From Metamycoplasma hyosynoviae (GTDB taxonomy: Bacteria > Bacillota_I > Bacilli_A > Mycoplasmatales > Metamycoplasmataceae), in contig NZ_SOCH01000003.1 of NCBI RefSeq assembly GCF_004365165.1, positions 124,001 through 188,000 of the forward strand: 64,000 nt of DNA, in the 5' to 3' direction. Positions 11,534-23,922 of this stretch are shown here, in pieces. Each line of letters starts with the position of its first letter. Within the stretch, counting starts at the first letter, position 1. The notes under the pieces are model-generated. The model was not told the DNA's origin. It did no database searches and saw only the letters and a list, made by a program, of their open reading frames with translations. The position numbers and the translations under genes are program-made.

Positions 11534-13216
11534 TTATTTTTTTGCTTTTGTTAAATTTAGTGCGATATTTTTGTTTACTACTTTACAAAGTTCTTCATAT
11601 GTTGCACTTTTTATGTTTTCATAAGTTTGAAAGTTTTTGATAAGTTTTTCTAGAGTTTTTAAACCTACGCCTTCAATATCTAAAAGAAAATTGTAGCGTT
11701 CATTTTTAATTTCTTGTTTGTTGTAATAGTACTTAGCATATTTATCAACTATATATTGACAATCAGATAAAAAGTTAAATATTTCAATATCTTCAAAACT
11801 AATTTCTTCGCCTTTTTCATCAAGCATTTTTTCAGTTTGGTGGCGTTCATTTTTACTAAGACCAAATATCGGAATGTTTAAACCCAATAAATTTCTAGCT
11901 TCCACAGCTGCATCAATTTGCATTTTACTACCATCTATAAATAAAACACTAGGCACATCAGAAAATTTCATTAAATATTTTTTGATAGTTCAAAACATAT
12001 ATTCAACATCAGCATTACGATTGTAATTTACTTTATGATAAAAATGTCTGTTTAGTTTTTGATTGTGTTCTCCATTTTCAAAAACACAAACCATTCCCAC
12101 AACAGTTTCGCTATTTACAAAAAACGAGTTATCGAATATAGCAATACAAGAACAATCTACATTTAATAATTTACTTAATTTGTCTTGAACTTTTAATAAA
12201 TTATTGGTAGAAATGTATTTATTTATCTTTTCGCGATAGTTATTTTCAGCATTCTTATTAGCTATTTCAATAAAATCTTCTAGACTTTTAGTTTCTGAAA
12301 ATACAATATTTTCAGCTAAATCATATTCAAAATCCTTACAAGCTTTATCAAGCAAAATCATTTCAGGAAGTTCAAATTTTGCATAAAATGAATTTAAAAA
12401 TTCATTGATAGTATTTTCAGGAGATGAAAGTATTTGATAAGTAAAATCTTTTTGTAAAAATCAAATACCATCATTATAAAAAATAACTGATAATAGTAGG
12501 TAATTATTGTGTTTGTATCAACCAATAACATTAATGTTTTTTTTGGTTTGAATGAAAGTTTTTTGCATTGCTTGATTGTATGAAAAAGTTTCATATACAT
12601 CTTTGTAAAACTTAGCTAGTTCAAAATCAAGATTTTTTTTGGCATCTTCTATTTTTTGCTGTAATAAAACAAATAAATTATGTGGTTTTTTAATAATTTG
12701 TTTTGCATAATCAAATTGATTTTGTCAGAATTCTGCATTTGTTGATTTAATATATTCACCATTTTTAGAAATTAAAATATGTTCTAGGTATTTTATAAGG
12801 GAACTTATGTTGCGATTGTTTGGAAGAGGTCCGAAAAAAATCGTGTTATTTTCTTTAGAATAATAATCAACTCTTTTTATTTCAATACCATTTTTTATAA
12901 GTTTTATCCTTATAAAAGGAAAAGTTAGTTTTGGTGGGATAATAACATTATAAAAAGGACGATATTTTAAAATAAGCTTACGTTCTTGAATAAAAGCTTC
13001 TCGATCGGAATTACATATTAAAGTTTCAACAGAACTAGCATGTTCCATAAGTTTAGGTGTTTTATAAGAATTCAACATATTTTTGTTGAAATATTGAGAA
13101 AGTCTTTTTTTTAGATTTTTGGCTTTGCCAACATATAAAACATTACCTTCACTATCTTTTCATAGATAAACACCAGGTTCTTCTGAAATATTATTTATTA
13201 TTGTTTTATCAATCAT
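11534..13216 (-). CDS. uvrC: Excinuclease ABC subunit C
   Basis: A 560-aa nucleotide-excision-repair nuclease that makes both incisions with UvrAB. The N-terminal GIY-YIG domain reads PGVYLWKDSEGNVLYVGKAKNL. The UVR-like helical segment (QQKIEDAKKNLDFELAKFYKDV, in part) is followed by the RNase H-like endonuclease with VPSVLFIDGSKMQIDAA, and the C-terminus holds helix-hairpin-helix-like LLDIEGVGLKTLEKLIK. Slightly shorter than E. coli UvrC, as in other mollicutes. Start at 13216 is 5 bases after the stop of the GGCT-like gene, so the two are probably co-translated. UGA Trp codons break the frame into several apparent pieces. Confidence 0.95.
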
Positions 13217-13221
13217 TTGGC

Positions 13222-14202
13222 TTATAGCAATTTGTTTTTCTTAGCTTCAAAAAATTGAGTTAGTAAGATATTGAAGCGATCAAAAGGATCAGCAGGAAAA
13301 TCTGCTACTCTTTGTTCGAAAGAATTATCTTTAATTCCTAATTTGTCAAAGTCTTTATCATCTTTTTTAATTGATAGGAAATAATCAGGTTTTTTATCTT
13401 TTAAAAATTTTGGTAGAAGTTTATTATCCAAGAAAGTTAAATTCATTTCAATGCTGCATTTACCACTAGGGTGAGTGTTATTAAATAGTCTTGAATAATC
13501 AATTGCGTTCATAAAATCATTCCGACCAAAAATTGTAACAGCTGCAAAGCTTTGCTTTTTGTCCATTGATTTTATAGCTATCATACTTGCAGCAAGAGTG
13601 ATATAGCTTTCTTTATTTTGTTCAGATTTGATTACTATCATTAAAAAAGGATATGGAATTTTGTTAATTTCTTCAAATTCTTCATCTGAAATTTCATATA
13701 AAAAGATGAAATCATAAAGCGGATCTTTGATTGCTACTTCTTCGAATTTCAAAAACATTTCTACATTAGGCTCAATATCTGTTGGACTTTTAGCGTTTTC
13801 ATCATCATTAGGTTTGGCTGCACCCAACTCTAATTTAGTATAAATTTCAGCGTCATCTATAAAAGTGTTATTATCTAGTGTGATTATATTTGCGTTAAAA
13901 CGAACGTGAACAGGGAAAATAAATCAACGGTCTAATTTGATTAATTCTTGCAGGCTTATTTTAAAAACATATCCATCTGCATAAGCAAGTGGATCTTTTT
14001 TAATCAATACAAAACCGGCTTCATCTTGCATTTTTTTAAATCCATTTAATCTAGCTGGATGTTTTTCTTCGTATTTTAATAATTTACTATATAAATCTTC
14101 TTTATAAGCTTGGTAAATAAATACATTTACATAATTACCATCAATGATTTTAGTTTCACGTTTTAAACTTTTACCATCACCACTACCATTATTGTTTAAC
14201 AT
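13222..14202 (-). CDS. Protein with GGCT/AIG2-like N-terminal domain
   Basis: A 326-aa protein. Residues about 22-93 (YVNVFIYQAY ... HPARLNGFKKM ... YADGYVFKISLQELIKLDRW) match the layout of the gamma-glutamylcyclotransferase/AIG2 fold: a VFIYxxY strand, an xARLxG strand, a GYVFKIS strand and a terminal LxxLDRxE-like helix. This is inference from pattern, and the catalytic Glu is not certain. The remaining 230 residues are acidic and unfamiliar. It is the first gene of a unit with uvrC, and diverges from the McrB-like gene across a 95-bp promoter interval. Confidence 0.7.
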
Positions 14203-14297
14203 AACACCTCTTCAGTCATTTTGAGTAAAATACAATTATTTAATAATTAAAAGTATAATTTATAACTAGTAGTAATTATATTAAAAAGGAAACTTTT

Positions 14298-16883
14298 ATG
14301 TCAGAAGATAAAAAAAATATTAATGAAAGCAGCTATCTTTTAGACCAAGAAACAAAAGAGTTTGAAATTATTTTCGCTAATGACAATGAAGTTGATGAAA
14401 AAACAAAAGAAATCATTGACATTATTGAAACTGCTAAATTTGATATTGAAGGTGCTAGAAAAATAGATAGTATTGTTGGCAAGTATCATAAAAAATCTGA
14501 AGTAAAACAAGAAACCAAGGAACAAGAAGTAGAAGAAACTTCTTCTCGTCCTATATTTCAAATTTATAATAGCCCTAAAGTACAGCCTGAACACGAAGCG
14601 CAAAAACAAGAAATAGAAACTAGATCTGAAGTTCAAGAAAAACCATCAGTACAAGAAGAAAAAGTTGAAACTAAGCAAGAAATTCATCAAAAAGAAGAAA
14701 TAGTTCAAGAAGTTCAAACTCCTGAAATTCAAAAACCACAAGAAGTAGTAAAATCAACAAAAGAAATAGAACAAGATAATTTCTTGCGTCAATTTAGAGA
14801 AAATGTACACGCAAGATGATTTAGCAATAATAAACAAGAAGAAGTAAAAGAAACTAAGCAAGAAGTAGAAGACGAAAGCGCTTATCAAACAGAAAAATTC
14901 GAGAGAATTGAAACTAAAAAACCTGAAATTAAACAAAAACCACAAGTTCAAGTTCAAAATTATGAACAAAAAGTTTTAGATTCTTACTATCATGTTCCTC
15001 AAATCACTTCTTTAATAAAACAAGAAATTAATAAATTAAAAGTTAAATATAACTTCGTTCAAAATGTTGATCTTCTTTCTACTTTAAAACAATCAAGTGT
15101 ACAAAAAGGATTAAAACAATTAAGATTGTTTTTGAAAACTTCAAGCGACAAGATTTTTGCTGATAACATTACTTCTTTCGATGATGAAACTAAGAAAAAA
15201 GTTTTATTCATAATCTCATTATGAGAAAAATTTTCTTGAATTAACCATAGCAGTAGCGAGTTTCAATATGCTCTTGATAAAAACACACTTCTTTTAATAA
15301 GAAAATTGGTTCTGACATTCCAAATTGCTATTTATAAAAAAATTGGGCTAAAAAAACTTTTTGAACTTGACAAAATTAATTACTATATCCATAATTTCAA
15401 TGATTTATTATATTTAGCAAATCAAATTAACTGAATTACTTATTTTGATGATAATAAAATGACTCCCCCTAATATTTCAACAAGTGAAATTAGTAAAATC
15501 ATTGAACATATCAACTGATTTAAAACCCCTGAAGGAAAAGGATGTGAAGTTGGTGCTATTAATATAATTAATAGAATTTTCCAAGAAACATTATTTTCAC
15601 CAATTGAAAGTTTTAATATTAATTATTACACTCAATATTTTATTAGAAGAGAATTTAACTCAATATTTACTACAAATAATGTTTATGGAAACAACATTGA
15701 TTTTCAAAAAATAGTGTTTAATAATTCAATTGATTTAGAAGAACTTAAAAAATGTATTGTATTGAACTTAGTTCACTACGCTCAACTAAAAAATAAAGAA
15801 ATGATTAATGATAATGAAAGAATTATTATCACTAGTCTGCCTCGTTTAATGATTAATATGTATGAACTTTACTCTCAATACTACAATTTCGAAAGTTATA
15901 CTGAAAACTTGCTTCCAGAACCTAAACAATGATTAATTTTTGGTGCACCTGGAACAGGAAAATCTTATTTCATCGAAGAAGTTATTAATAAATATAAAAA
16001 TAGTTCAGAAATAGCACTTGAACACAAAAGACTAACATTCCACATCGGAACTTCTTATTCTAATTTTATAGGGTCTTATAAACCAGTAGCTAATGTTCAA
16101 GGCAAAAACACAGTTAAATTTATTCCAGGTGAATTTACTAAAATGCTAGCTAGTGCTTATAAAAATCCTGATATAAACTATGTTTGTGTAATTGAAGAAA
16201 TTAACCGTGCAGATTCATCTAACGTTTTTGGAGAATTTTTCCAACTATTAGATAGAAATGAACACGGAAATAGTTCTTATGCAGTTTCTATTTCTTATGA
16301 ACTTTCACGTTATTTATTTGATGAAGAAAAAATCGATCCTCTTGATAAAGCATTAAATACCCACGAAGCTTTAATAAATCAAGTTGGCGAACAAGAATGA
16401 GAAATTAAATTACCTGCTAATTTATACATTTGAGCTACTATGAATGGAGCTGTGTCATCACGTCCTATAGATCCTGCTTTTAAAAGAAGATGAACGCTTC
16501 TATATAAAGACTACAATAGCATTCCAAAAAATATCAACAAGATTTGAAATACATTCCGTGAAAATATTAACAATATTTTAATTAGAGTAAAAGTACCAGA
16601 AGATAGACTTTTAGGATATTGATATTTACATAATTTAATTGATGAATCATCAGATGAAGAAACAATCAAAATAGCAGTACGTGATAAAGTTTTACCTTAT
16701 TTATTTAATGATGTTGTAAAAATCCGTCGTGATGTGCTTGCTTTTAATGAACTTGATTATGCAACATTGAGTTTATTGCGCGAAAACTTTGATAGATGAT
16801 GAAATCGTTTCAAAATCTCATCAATGCAAAAAACCAATGAAGAAATTGAAAAAATTTCTGACCAAACTGAAGATTATGATTAA
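14298..16883 (+). CDS. McrB-like AAA+ ATPase
   Basis: An 861-aa protein. The C-terminal third is a McrB-family AAA+ domain: Walker A GAPGTGKS (about 549-556), Walker B YVCVIEEINRAD (about 628-639) and the McrB-type signature TMNGAVSSRPIDPAFKRRW (about 715-733; canonical MNTAD..D.A.RRR). McrB proteins are GTP/ATP-driven translocases that activate the McrC nuclease on modified DNA; no McrC is encoded next to it. Residues about 65-230 are a low-complexity Glu/Gln/Lys-rich, likely disordered segment; 230-540 is helical and unfamiliar and could hold a target-recognition function. AAAGGA lies 10 bases before the ATG. A terminator hairpin separates it from the methyltransferase, so its link to that pair is inferred from proximity only. 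Confidence 0.82.
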
Positions 16884-16915
16884 TCTTTACTATCGCAATT
16901 TATAAATAACAACTC

Positions 16916-16936
16916 AAAACACATTCGTGTTTTTAC
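16916..16936 (+). terminator. Terminator after the McrB-like gene
   Basis: Perfect stem AAAACAC / GTGTTTT with loop ATTC and a T-rich tail, 33 bases after the stop codon. Confidence 0.65.
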
Positions 16937-17003
16937 ACTTTAAATTTAACAATTAATTAAAATAATCAAAATTAGGTCAATGATATTATAAGGAAAGATA
17001 GAA

Positions 17004-17837
<834 letters not shown>

Positions 17838-17838
<1 letters not shown>

Positions 17839-20549
17839 TGAATGAGAAAATAAGAAAACTATTTGAAAATAAATGTATTAAGTATTGAAAAATACGTACT
17901 AATTTTGATAGTTATTATGTTTCAATTTTAGATTGAATTAAAGATAAATCATTTTTAACTAAAGTTAAAAACATTAAAATAGTGTTAAACAATAATTCCG
18001 ATAAAACTATCACCGCCAAATTTGATTTGCTACCAAATAAAAAAGTTTATCTTTCAAAAGCTGAACACAATTATGCATATAGTGAATCAACTATAAATCA
18101 ATTCATACACGTTTTAGAATATTTGAATATTATAAATGAAGACAAAAATAATGAATATAAATTTACTTATCATTTCGAGAACTTCGTTAAAAGTATCATA
18201 AATGAAAGTAATTCATTAGAAGATAAATTAGATAATTTTATAAGTAATCTAGTAAATAATTTACTTAATAAATTTATCCATCAAATAGAGAAACTAAACG
18301 AAGAAGATGAAGATAATAAAAAACAAAGTCCAGTCATAAATTTTAGTTTTTCAATTTGATATAACGGATTTTGTGAAAAACAAAATATTAATGAAAGTTT
18401 TTATCATTTAATAGATGAATTTAAAACTTTGTATGATTTAACACTTGAAGATAGATCGTTTAAAAAACTTGGAATTTTAGCAGATGATGAAATTATTAAA
18501 AATATTGCAAAAGAAATTAATGATTATTTAGGGTTAAACACAAAAGCAATTGAAAAAATATTAAAAAATAAAAATATAGAATTTGAAACTAATAATAAAT
18601 ACATTCAACCTTCTCCTGAAAGTGAAAAAAACCAATTTTCAAAAATAACTTCTATAGAAGATTTCTTTTATGATTACAATGGTTTTACCATTCCAATTTT
18701 TCAACGTGCATATGTTTGGAATGAAAATGCTATTAAAATGATGATTCAAAGTATGATACTAGATATGAATGATGGTAAAGAAACTTATTTAAATAACATT
18801 ATTACTTCAGATAATGAAATTATTGATGGACAACAACGTTTATTTACATTAACATTAATCTTATATAGTATTATGAAAATTCTTGCTTATGAAGAAAAAC
18901 TAGTACCTAAACTTTTTGAAAAACTATTTTTTTCTTATTCAAAAGATAACAATAGTATCAAATACTATTTTATTAAAAATACGAACGAAATTCAAATTTA
19001 TCAAGAATTTGAACAAATTTTAAATGAATGAAATGGTAATTTAGAAGTTGGAAAACTTTTAATTAAAATTGTAAGATTTATTAAAACTAAAAATATTGAT
19101 ATTGATAAATTTAAAGAACAAATTCTAACAAAAACTAGATTCACTCATACTAATTTAACTAATAAAAATCCTGATAAAATATTTGCTAATTTAAATACCA
19201 TTCAAAAAACTTTAAGTTCACTTGATTTAGTAAGAAACTGAATATATTCAGAATGTAAAAAAGAATTAAAAGAAAATTTTTATTTGCAAGAAAATCAAGA
19301 AAAAGAAAAAACTATTCAGGAAATTATTAAATATTTCAACACCAATATATTTGATAAATTTAAAAAAAATAATTCAGCAAAAATAGAAGATAAAAAATTG
19401 TTAGAACTTTTTATCGATAATTTATTTTTAAAACTTAATATCCTATGAAACAAACAAAGTGATATTAACAAAGATATTTTATATGCTCAAAAAATGAACT
19501 TTATTCTTGAAAATCTTATATTTTCAAAGGAAGTAGAAGAAGAAAATATTGAAGAACTTAAAATTTATAAAGCATTAAAGAAATTAAATATATACTTAAA
19601 TGAATTTTTGTATGTAATTTGTAAATTTGAAAATATCAATAAAGATTATTTGGAAATGATAGAAATAACAAAAATTTATGCTTTTAATACAGCAATTAAT
19701 GCCACACATTCTAGCAAAAAGACTGTTGCAATACCCTTAACATGAGCAATATGTGATAAATTTAATATCCTACATAAAAGTTTTGAACCTAATGTTACAA
19801 AAAACTACAATAATATTTCTGAAACTTCCAAATGATTATTTGAAATAGAAAGATTTATTATTTATTGAAAAGAAGTATATTTCAAAGGTCAATCACTTTC
19901 TCAAAAACTTTTTGCTATTGCAAAAAAGATTAGAACTTTTAAAAATTATTCAATAAATAATTTCAGAAATGAACTTTTAGATTCTATTGCAGAAATTAGT
20001 AGTCCAAAGGAAAGAAACGAAAAATTAAAAAATGCTTTATTAGATAGATACAAAAATAGGCCTAAAAAAGCAATTGATGACATTAAACATTTCTTAATTA
20101 GAATAAATTTTTATCTTTTGAATAATAAAAACATTTATTTAGATTATGATAGAAATGATACTCCATCACAATATACAAATAATTACTTTGATCCAACTAC
20201 AAAATTAGAAGTGGAACATCACAACCCGCAAGTCCCAAAGAAAGAAGATTTAGATAAATTAATAAATTACAATAAAGATGAATATGATAAATATATTCAA
20301 AAAATAGGTAATTTTACTTTACTAGATAAAAAATCCAATATTAGAAATAGTAATAGAATGGGTAACGAAAAACAATCTAAAAATCGTATGTGTATAATAA
20401 CAAGCGGTGATGATGAAGGACTACTTTTACCTATAAAAAATCCCTTACCTAATGATTGAAATGATATTTCTCGACATATTGATAAAAGAAGTGATCAACT
20501 TATCGATATTATTTGCAAAATTTATGAATATGAAGAAAATATTGACTAA
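17838..20549 (+). CDS. DUF262/DUF1524 (GmrSD-like) restriction nuclease
   Basis: A 903-aa protein combining both halves of GmrSD-type enzymes. IPIFQRAYVW (about 285-294) and IIDGQQRLFTLTLIL (about 329-343) are the DUF262 (ParB/Srx-like NTP-binding) motifs; VEHHNP (about 793-798) with KIGNFTLLDKKSN (about 822-834) and later Asn/Arg are the DUF1524 His-Me finger (HNH) nuclease. The N-terminal 260 residues (predicted winged-helix-like start with AYSESTINQFIHVLEYLNII) are not part of the usual family and may recognise target or methylation state. Known relatives cut modified phage DNA, but here the gene overlaps a methyltransferase by one base, suggesting instead that methylation protects the host. 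Six UGA Trp codons lie in one frame. Confidence 0.88.
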
Positions 20550-20592
20550 TTTTTTGTAATCTTTATTACTTTTCAATTAATAGTTTTATTTT

Positions 20593-20620
20593 AAAAGCAA
20601 ACAATTTTGCTTATTTTCAA
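20593..20620 (+). terminator. Possible terminator of the methyltransferase-nuclease unit
   Basis: Stem AAGCAAA / TTTTGCTT followed by a T-rich stretch, 45 bases after the nuclease stop. Confidence 0.45.
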
Positions 20621-20674
20621 CTAAAATATTATTAGTAATATTTGAAAGGTATTTTACAAATCAAACAACAAAAA

Positions 20675-21463
20675 ATGAAAAAAATTAAAAGTTTGCTAGT
20701 TTCTTTATCATCTCTATCACTACTAGTAACTCCACTTACTGTAATTTCTTGCTTTAATACAGATCCTGAAAAAGCATCAAAAAATATAACAATAAGTGCT
20801 GAAGAAAACACATTGAAAAACAAAAGTGGACATGATGTTGTTCCTGCTGATATCAAAATTGCAGGTTTTAGCGAAGCTAATTTCACATGTACAGTTTCAT
20901 CAATTCTTCCAAGTGAAGATGGTACTAAAGTTATAGTTGTAGTAACAGTAGTAAGCAAAAAAACCGAAAAATCATTTGATGTTAAATTAGAACTTTCTGG
21001 ATTTAAACAAGAAACTAAAGCAGCAACATCAATTGAATTAACTGGAACTTCAACACCAGAATTAAAAGCACCTGGAAATAACAATGGTAAAAAATATACT
21101 TATGACAGCAATTTAAAAATAGATCCTAAAGCCCAAACCATTGAAATTCTTGAAAAAAACCTAAAAGATGAATTAAAAGATAAAAAGAAAATTTACTTTG
21201 ATCACAAAGATAAATCTTTCAAAGCACAAAAAGAAAAAGCATTATTCAAAATTCCTACATTTGGTGACATTCAAGTAGCTAACAAAGAAACTCCTGAAAA
21301 TTCATATATGAGCAATGGTCAACAAAAATGATCAGCAAATACCGATTTTCAATTTACAACAGATAATGATGAACTTACTTTTGAATTCAGACTATTCAAA
21401 TATGAAAAAGGTGGCGGACAATTTTCAGAAGAAACTTACAAAATCAAAATTCAATTAAAATAA
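20675..21463 (+). CDS. Putative lipoprotein
   Basis: A 262-aa exported lipoprotein. The N-terminus MKKIKSLLVSLSSLSLLVTP is a signal peptide ending in lipobox TVISC (Cys about residue 27), then a Thr/Lys-rich mature part with predicted beta structure (DVVPADIKIAGFSEANFTC). No family recognised. Start 20675 is chosen because the classical signal peptide begins there; an in-frame TTG at 20642 is less likely. One UGA Trp codon near 21329. It sits between the defence block and ftsZ, and ends in its own terminator. Confidence 0.82.
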
Positions 21464-21482
21464 CGGTTAACTTTTAATCAAC

Positions 21483-21518
21483 AAAATTCTCCCTTATAAT
21501 CAAGGAGGATTTTTTATA
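21483..21518 (+). terminator. Terminator of the lipoprotein gene
   Basis: AAAATTCTCC pairs with GGAGGATTTT, T tail follows, 20 bases after the stop. Confidence 0.7.
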
Positions 21519-21545
21519 TTTTGTGTTTTCTCTTTTTATTTGTGA

Positions 21546-21570
21546 AAATAAAAAGGAGCAAATGCTCCTT
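21546..21570 (-). terminator. Terminator of the mraZ-ftsZ operon
   Basis: Perfect stem AAGGAGC / GCTCCTT with loop AAAT; on the minus strand it is followed by TTTTTATTTT, 46 bases after the ftsZ stop. Confidence 0.75.
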
Positions 21571-21615
21571 AATGAATTTAGGTATTATATTTAAAATATA
21601 AATTTCTTACTTCAT

Positions 21616-22770
21616 CTATATTTTTTTAAATATATCAGCTAAATCATCGCTAATGTTATTTTTCGAACTATTGTTTGAAAAATCTTTTGGAATATAAGGA
21701 TTGTCAATAAGAAATTCTCTTGTTTTCAAATCATCATATTCAATTTCTTCAGTTTTTTTAAGATTTTCAGAAATCTCCTTTTGAATTTCTTCAGGAGTGT
21801 GAGGGGCATCTTTTTTTAGTCCAGTTGCAATAACTGAGACAAATAATTCACCCAATTTTTCTGATTCTTCTGAAGTGGTATTTGTTAGACCAAAAATTAT
21901 ATTAATTTCTTGCCCAACCAATTCACGCATTGCTTTTAATGAACGCTGAATTTCATTTAAAGTAACTTGTTTACTTGCAATAAAATAAACAATGGCGTCA
22001 GTTGCTCCTACGATACTTGATTCTAGTATTGGAGAAGATATTGCACTAGTAATAGCTTTTGTGGCGCGATCTTCACCGCTTGCAGCACCAATTCCAACCA
22101 CTGCTTCACCACTATTTTTAATAATGGTTTCCAGGTCGGCAAAATCTAAATTAATAATTCCAGGAACAGCAATAACATCAACAAGTGTTCTAATAGTTTG
22201 TTTTAAAACATTGTTAGCACATATGAAAGCATCATTGTATGAAACATTTCCATATTGCATTAGTAATTTGTTATTAGAAATAACAATATATGAATCAACA
22301 TGTTTAATTAATTCTTTTATACCGTCATTTGCTATTCTTGTACGCTTAGGACCTTCAAAGTCAAAAGGAGTTGTAACAATTGCAACGACTAAAGCACCGC
22401 ATTCTTTTGCAATTTTGGCAATAACTGGTGAAGCACCGGTTCCAGTCCCTCCACCCATACCAGCGGTAATAATAACTAAATCAGCACCTTTTAATCTGGT
22501 TTTAATTTCATCAGCACTTGCAAGGGCAGCAGCACGACCTATTTCGGGTTTAGCCCCAGCTCCAAGTCCTTTTTTATCACCTAATTGTAAGGTAACAGAA
22601 CGATCAAATTGTTCAAGTACTTGCTTATCTGTGTTAGCAATGATGAATTCAAGTCCATCAAGTTGAGTGTTTAATAGGGTTTTAATACTATTATTACCAC
22701 CACCACCAACACCAACAACTTTTATGCTAGCAACTGGATTGTAATTTGCATCATCATATTTATTGTTCAT
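21616..22770 (-). CDS. ftsZ: Cell division protein FtsZ
   Basis: A 384-aa tubulin-like GTPase that forms the division ring. The GTP-binding tubulin signature GGGTGTGASPVIAKIAK is intact, preceded by VVGVGGGGNNSIKTLL and LEFIIANTDKQ at the N-terminus. The GTPase core ends near residue 320; a short charged linker and the C-terminal tail DFSNNSSKNNISDDLADIFKK follow, the tail possibly contacting the membrane-linking partner. AGGAG precedes the ATG. Last gene of the mraZ-rsmH-X-ftsZ operon. Confidence 0.97.
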   Translation of the reverse strand: MNNKYDDANYNPVASIKVVGVGGGGNNSIKTLLNTQLDGLEFIIANTDKQVLEQFDRSVTLQLGDKKGLGAGAKPEIGRAAALASADEIKTRLKGADLVIITAGMGGGTGTGASPVIAKIAKECGALVVAIVTTPFDFEGPKRTRIANDGIKELIKHVDSYIVISNNKLLMQYGNVSYNDAFICANNVLKQTIRTLVDVIAVPGIINLDFADLETIIKNSGEAVVGIGAASGEDRATKAITSAISSPILESSIVGATDAIVYFIASKQVTLNEIQRSLKAMRELVGQEINIIFGLTNTTSEESEKLGELFVSVIATGLKKDAPHTPEEIQKEISENLKKTEEIEYDDLKTREFLIDNPYIPKDFSNNSSKNNISDDLADIFKKI

Positions 22771-22834
22771 ATATAATTACTCCTAAATTGGTTCAAATAG
22801 AAACATTGCAATTATTTATAATATTATATAGAGA

Positions 22835-23917
22835 TTATGCAAATATTGATTTTCTTTTACTATTTTTAATATTTTTAATAACATCTGAACTGATTGTGAA
22901 AACATCGGTTTTAATAATTTTTTCACTGGTGTCTTCATGTAGTTTTGCAGTATCAAGTAGATTAATTAAGCCTTGCATTTCAGTAGAAACAAATTCATTT
23001 TCATGTGCTAGTGAATAAATATTAGATCTTGAAAGTTTTTCTTTGAAAAACATTTCAATTTCTTTATTTTTAGTAACTAGTTTTCCAATGAAATTCAAAT
23101 TGATGAAATTACTGTTTAATATTTTCAAGCTTTTAATGAAATTAGTGGTTTTTTCAAATATTTCCGTATAGAAATCTTCGAAATTTGTGTGTTTATCATC
23201 TAAAAATTCAACATTATTAGTTTTTAAATTATTTAAAACGAAATATGCATAAGGGGTGTTTCAATAATTTTCAAATAATAGGTTACTTTCAAGTTTTTGA
23301 CCTTCATTTTTCAAAATTTTATTATTTTGAGTTAAATAAAAGTTCAATTTACCTTCTTTATTTATATCAATAAAGATGTTTCATCCTGCTTGATTGTAAT
23401 AAGAAATTTTGCTATGTTCCATAATTTCTGTTTTCACTATTTTAAGTTCATTTTCTGCTATAAATGAACTAATAGTTTCTCAAAAATCATTGCTAATACT
23501 TGAAATGTTAACATTTAATTCAGTTTCTGAATTATTTGTTTTATTTTTAGAATCAACTACAATATCAATAATTTTCTTACTTGACATTAAGTATTTTTGC
23601 TCAATTTGATTTACGATTAAGAATCTGTCGTCTTCTTTTTCGTTGTTTACTGAAATCAAATAATTATCAACTCTAGCGCTGCTTTCAATGTTTTCAAAAG
23701 ATATTAATAGAATAAGATCATTTAGCTTTCCCTTAATCAATTTTTCAATTGATTTTTTTGAATTACGAATGAAGAATTTTTTATCTAAATTAGATAATTC
23801 CAAACTGTTAATCGCATCTTTAAATATAGGAAGTGTTTGATTTCCATATTTTTCTACCGCTTCAATTTCTCATGAATTTGCTAGTAGTTTTAGAGTTGTT
23901 ATAACAGTTTTCTTCAT
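22835..23917 (-). CDS. dcw-cluster protein at the ftsA position
   Basis: A 360-aa protein between rsmH and ftsZ, the slot occupied by ftsA in other bacteria and by poorly conserved proteins in mycoplasmas. Sequence such as LILLISFENIESSARVDNYLISV and LKIVKTEIMEHSKISYYNQAGWNIFIDI alternates strands and helices compatible with an actin-like fold, but no ATP-binding motifs can be recognised, so FtsA homology is only a positional inference. It ends about 65 bases before ftsZ and starts 5 bases after the rsmH stop. UGA Trp codons divide the frame into several apparent ORFs. Confidence 0.75.
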
Positions 23918-23922
23918 ACTTA

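Noticed and set aside
21992-22666. Plus-strand ORF of 224 codons opposite ftsZ
   Set aside because: Antisense shadow; composition mirrors the FtsZ frame.
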